From the NCBI RefSeq assembly GCF_050871315.1, contig NZ_JBJLRE010000021.1: a stretch of 64,000 bases of DNA. One strand, written 5' to 3'. Under the pieces are notes generated by a model. The model made no database searches and had not been told where the DNA came from. It saw only the letters and a program-made list of their open reading frames with translations. This stretch comes from Kineococcus gynurae. Its GTDB lineage: Bacteria; Actinomycetota; Actinomycetes; Actinomycetales; Kineococcaceae. Positions 63,482 through 64,000 of the stretch are shown here, one piece after another (the first letter of the stretch is position 1; each line of letters begins with the position of its first letter). The translations under genes and the position numbers were made by a program.

Positions 63482-64000
63482 ATGGTTGCGGGGGTTGGCG
63501 AACAGGTCTCGACGTCGTCGCGCGACGCCGTGTCGACCCTGCTGATCTCCTCCGAACGCGTCCGTGCCGCCGGTCACGCCCTGGCGATCGACGCCGTGAT
63601 CGCCCTGCTCGACTGGGTCCGCCGCGAGCACCCCGACGTGACCCGCGCCCGCGACCTCGGCTGCACCCGCGACGGGAAGGAACTCACCCCCGAACTCCTC
63701 GACCACCTGGTTGCCGAGGTGGCGGCGATGATCCTGGCCGAGGCGCGGCACCTCTCCCACCTGCAGGCGATCAGTCAGGTCGGTGATGCCCTCGACGCCG
63801 TGGCCGATCCGGTGCTGCAGGACGCGTACCGGGCCGGGGCCATCACGTCCACCCACCGCGCGGTCATCCGCCACGCCCACGACCGTCTCGCCGCTCGCGA
63901 GGCCACCCTCGTCCCGGTCGAGGGTTCGGAGGGTCTGCGGGTGGGCGCGTTCGGGGAACCCGTCCTCGACGGCGACACACTCGCTGCCGCCCGGGCGGAG
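63482..64000 (+). CDS. DUF222-domain protein, probable HNH endonuclease (3' end outside the window)
   Basis: 173 residues are visible. The sequence (SSERVRAAGHALAIDAVIAL, ELLDHLVAEVAAMILAEARH, ADPVLQDAYRAGAITSTHRAV) matches the helical DUF222 domain, in which a long helix bundle is followed by an allowed-start-site-like GAITSTHRAVI. DUF222 proteins in actinobacteria (13E12-repeat type) usually end with an HNH nuclease domain, which would lie beyond the right edge. They often occur as multicopy, mobile-looking families. No ribosome site; the promoter above implies leaderless translation. Confidence 0.8.
   Translation, partial: MVAGVGEQVSTSSRDAVSTLLISSERVRAAGHALAIDAVIALLDWVRREHPDVTRARDLGCTRDGKELTPELLDHLVAEVAAMILAEARHLSHLQAISQVGDALDAVADPVLQDAYRAGAITSTHRAVIRHAHDRLAAREATLVPVEGSEGLRVGAFGEPVLDGDTLAAARAE

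Overview
The window is very GC-rich DNA, with third codon positions almost always G or C and long open antisense frames as a result. Gene content and order are those of an actinobacterium: a WhiB7-type regulator beside uvrD2, mycoredoxin, nudC and adnA/adnB; sigE-rseA-htrA-tatB-mrp; and dapC/dapD/dapE with ferredoxin. Two blocks follow the order known from Mycobacterium tuberculosis (roughly Rv3193c-Rv3211, then Rv1232c-Rv1201c reversed), but there are no mycolic-acid genes. A free-living member of the Kineosporiaceae type (Kineococcus-like) is my best guess from GC content and organisation; this is inference, not a search result.

Layout. 1-7.6 kb: a glycoside-use cluster, with GH2 (cut by the left edge), GH38 and GH4 enzymes on the minus strand and a PfkB kinase plus a ROK kinase diverging from them. 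7.7-8.0 kb: two identical initiator tRNA genes, each with its own promoter and terminator. 8.1-25.3 kb: UPF0182 membrane protein, PPA1309-family protein, PDZ/Lon-like protease, DUF2342 protein, YgjP-like metallopeptidase, DUF5679 protein, an orphan TOMM/ThiF-like protein, whiB7 with an attenuator-like leader, a lipoprotein protease, uvrD2, mycoredoxin, nudC, an APH-like phosphotransferase and an EEP hydrolase. 25.3-34.2 kb: adnB/adnA, metF, an alkyltransferase-like protein and a DUF3152 lipoprotein. 34.3-47.3 kb: DUF3107, DEAD-box helicase, PHP phosphoesterase, aminopeptidase P, a YflT-type stress protein, Dps, an MgtE-N/CBS protein, DUF1003, an orphan PilB ATPase and Mrp. 47.3-53.1 kb: tatB, htrA, rseA, sigE, an O-methyltransferase interrupted by an extraordinary poly-C insert, leucyl aminopeptidase and DUF3117. 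53.3-58.1 kb: a five-gene chain of 4-nt stop/start overlaps beginning with dapE, divergent from dapD. 58-64 kb: a lysozyme-like protein, citrate synthase, fdxA-dapC, GNAT, a small frameshifted gene and a DUF222/HNH-type gene cut by the right edge.

How the genes work together. adnA/adnB, uvrD2, the alkyltransferase-like protein and Dps serve DNA repair and protection. sigE-rseA-htrA, the PDZ protease, the S1 lipoprotein protease and tatB serve the cell envelope and secretion. dapC, dapD and dapE are three successive lysine/peptidoglycan-precursor steps. Mycoredoxin, nudC and whiB7 form a redox/antibiotic-stress neighbourhood. Many genes show a -10-like TAnnnT hexamer 6-7 nt before an ATG/GTG with no Shine-Dalgarno sequence, so leaderless transcription appears common.

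The points most worth a second look are the whiB7 leader, the 216-nt poly-C-containing insert in the O-methyltransferase gene, the orphan TOMM-like protein, several enzymes lacking hallmark residues, and the frameshifted gene near the right edge. No prophage, insertion sequence, CRISPR array or obvious defence island is visible. Most of the window is conserved actinobacterial housekeeping DNA.
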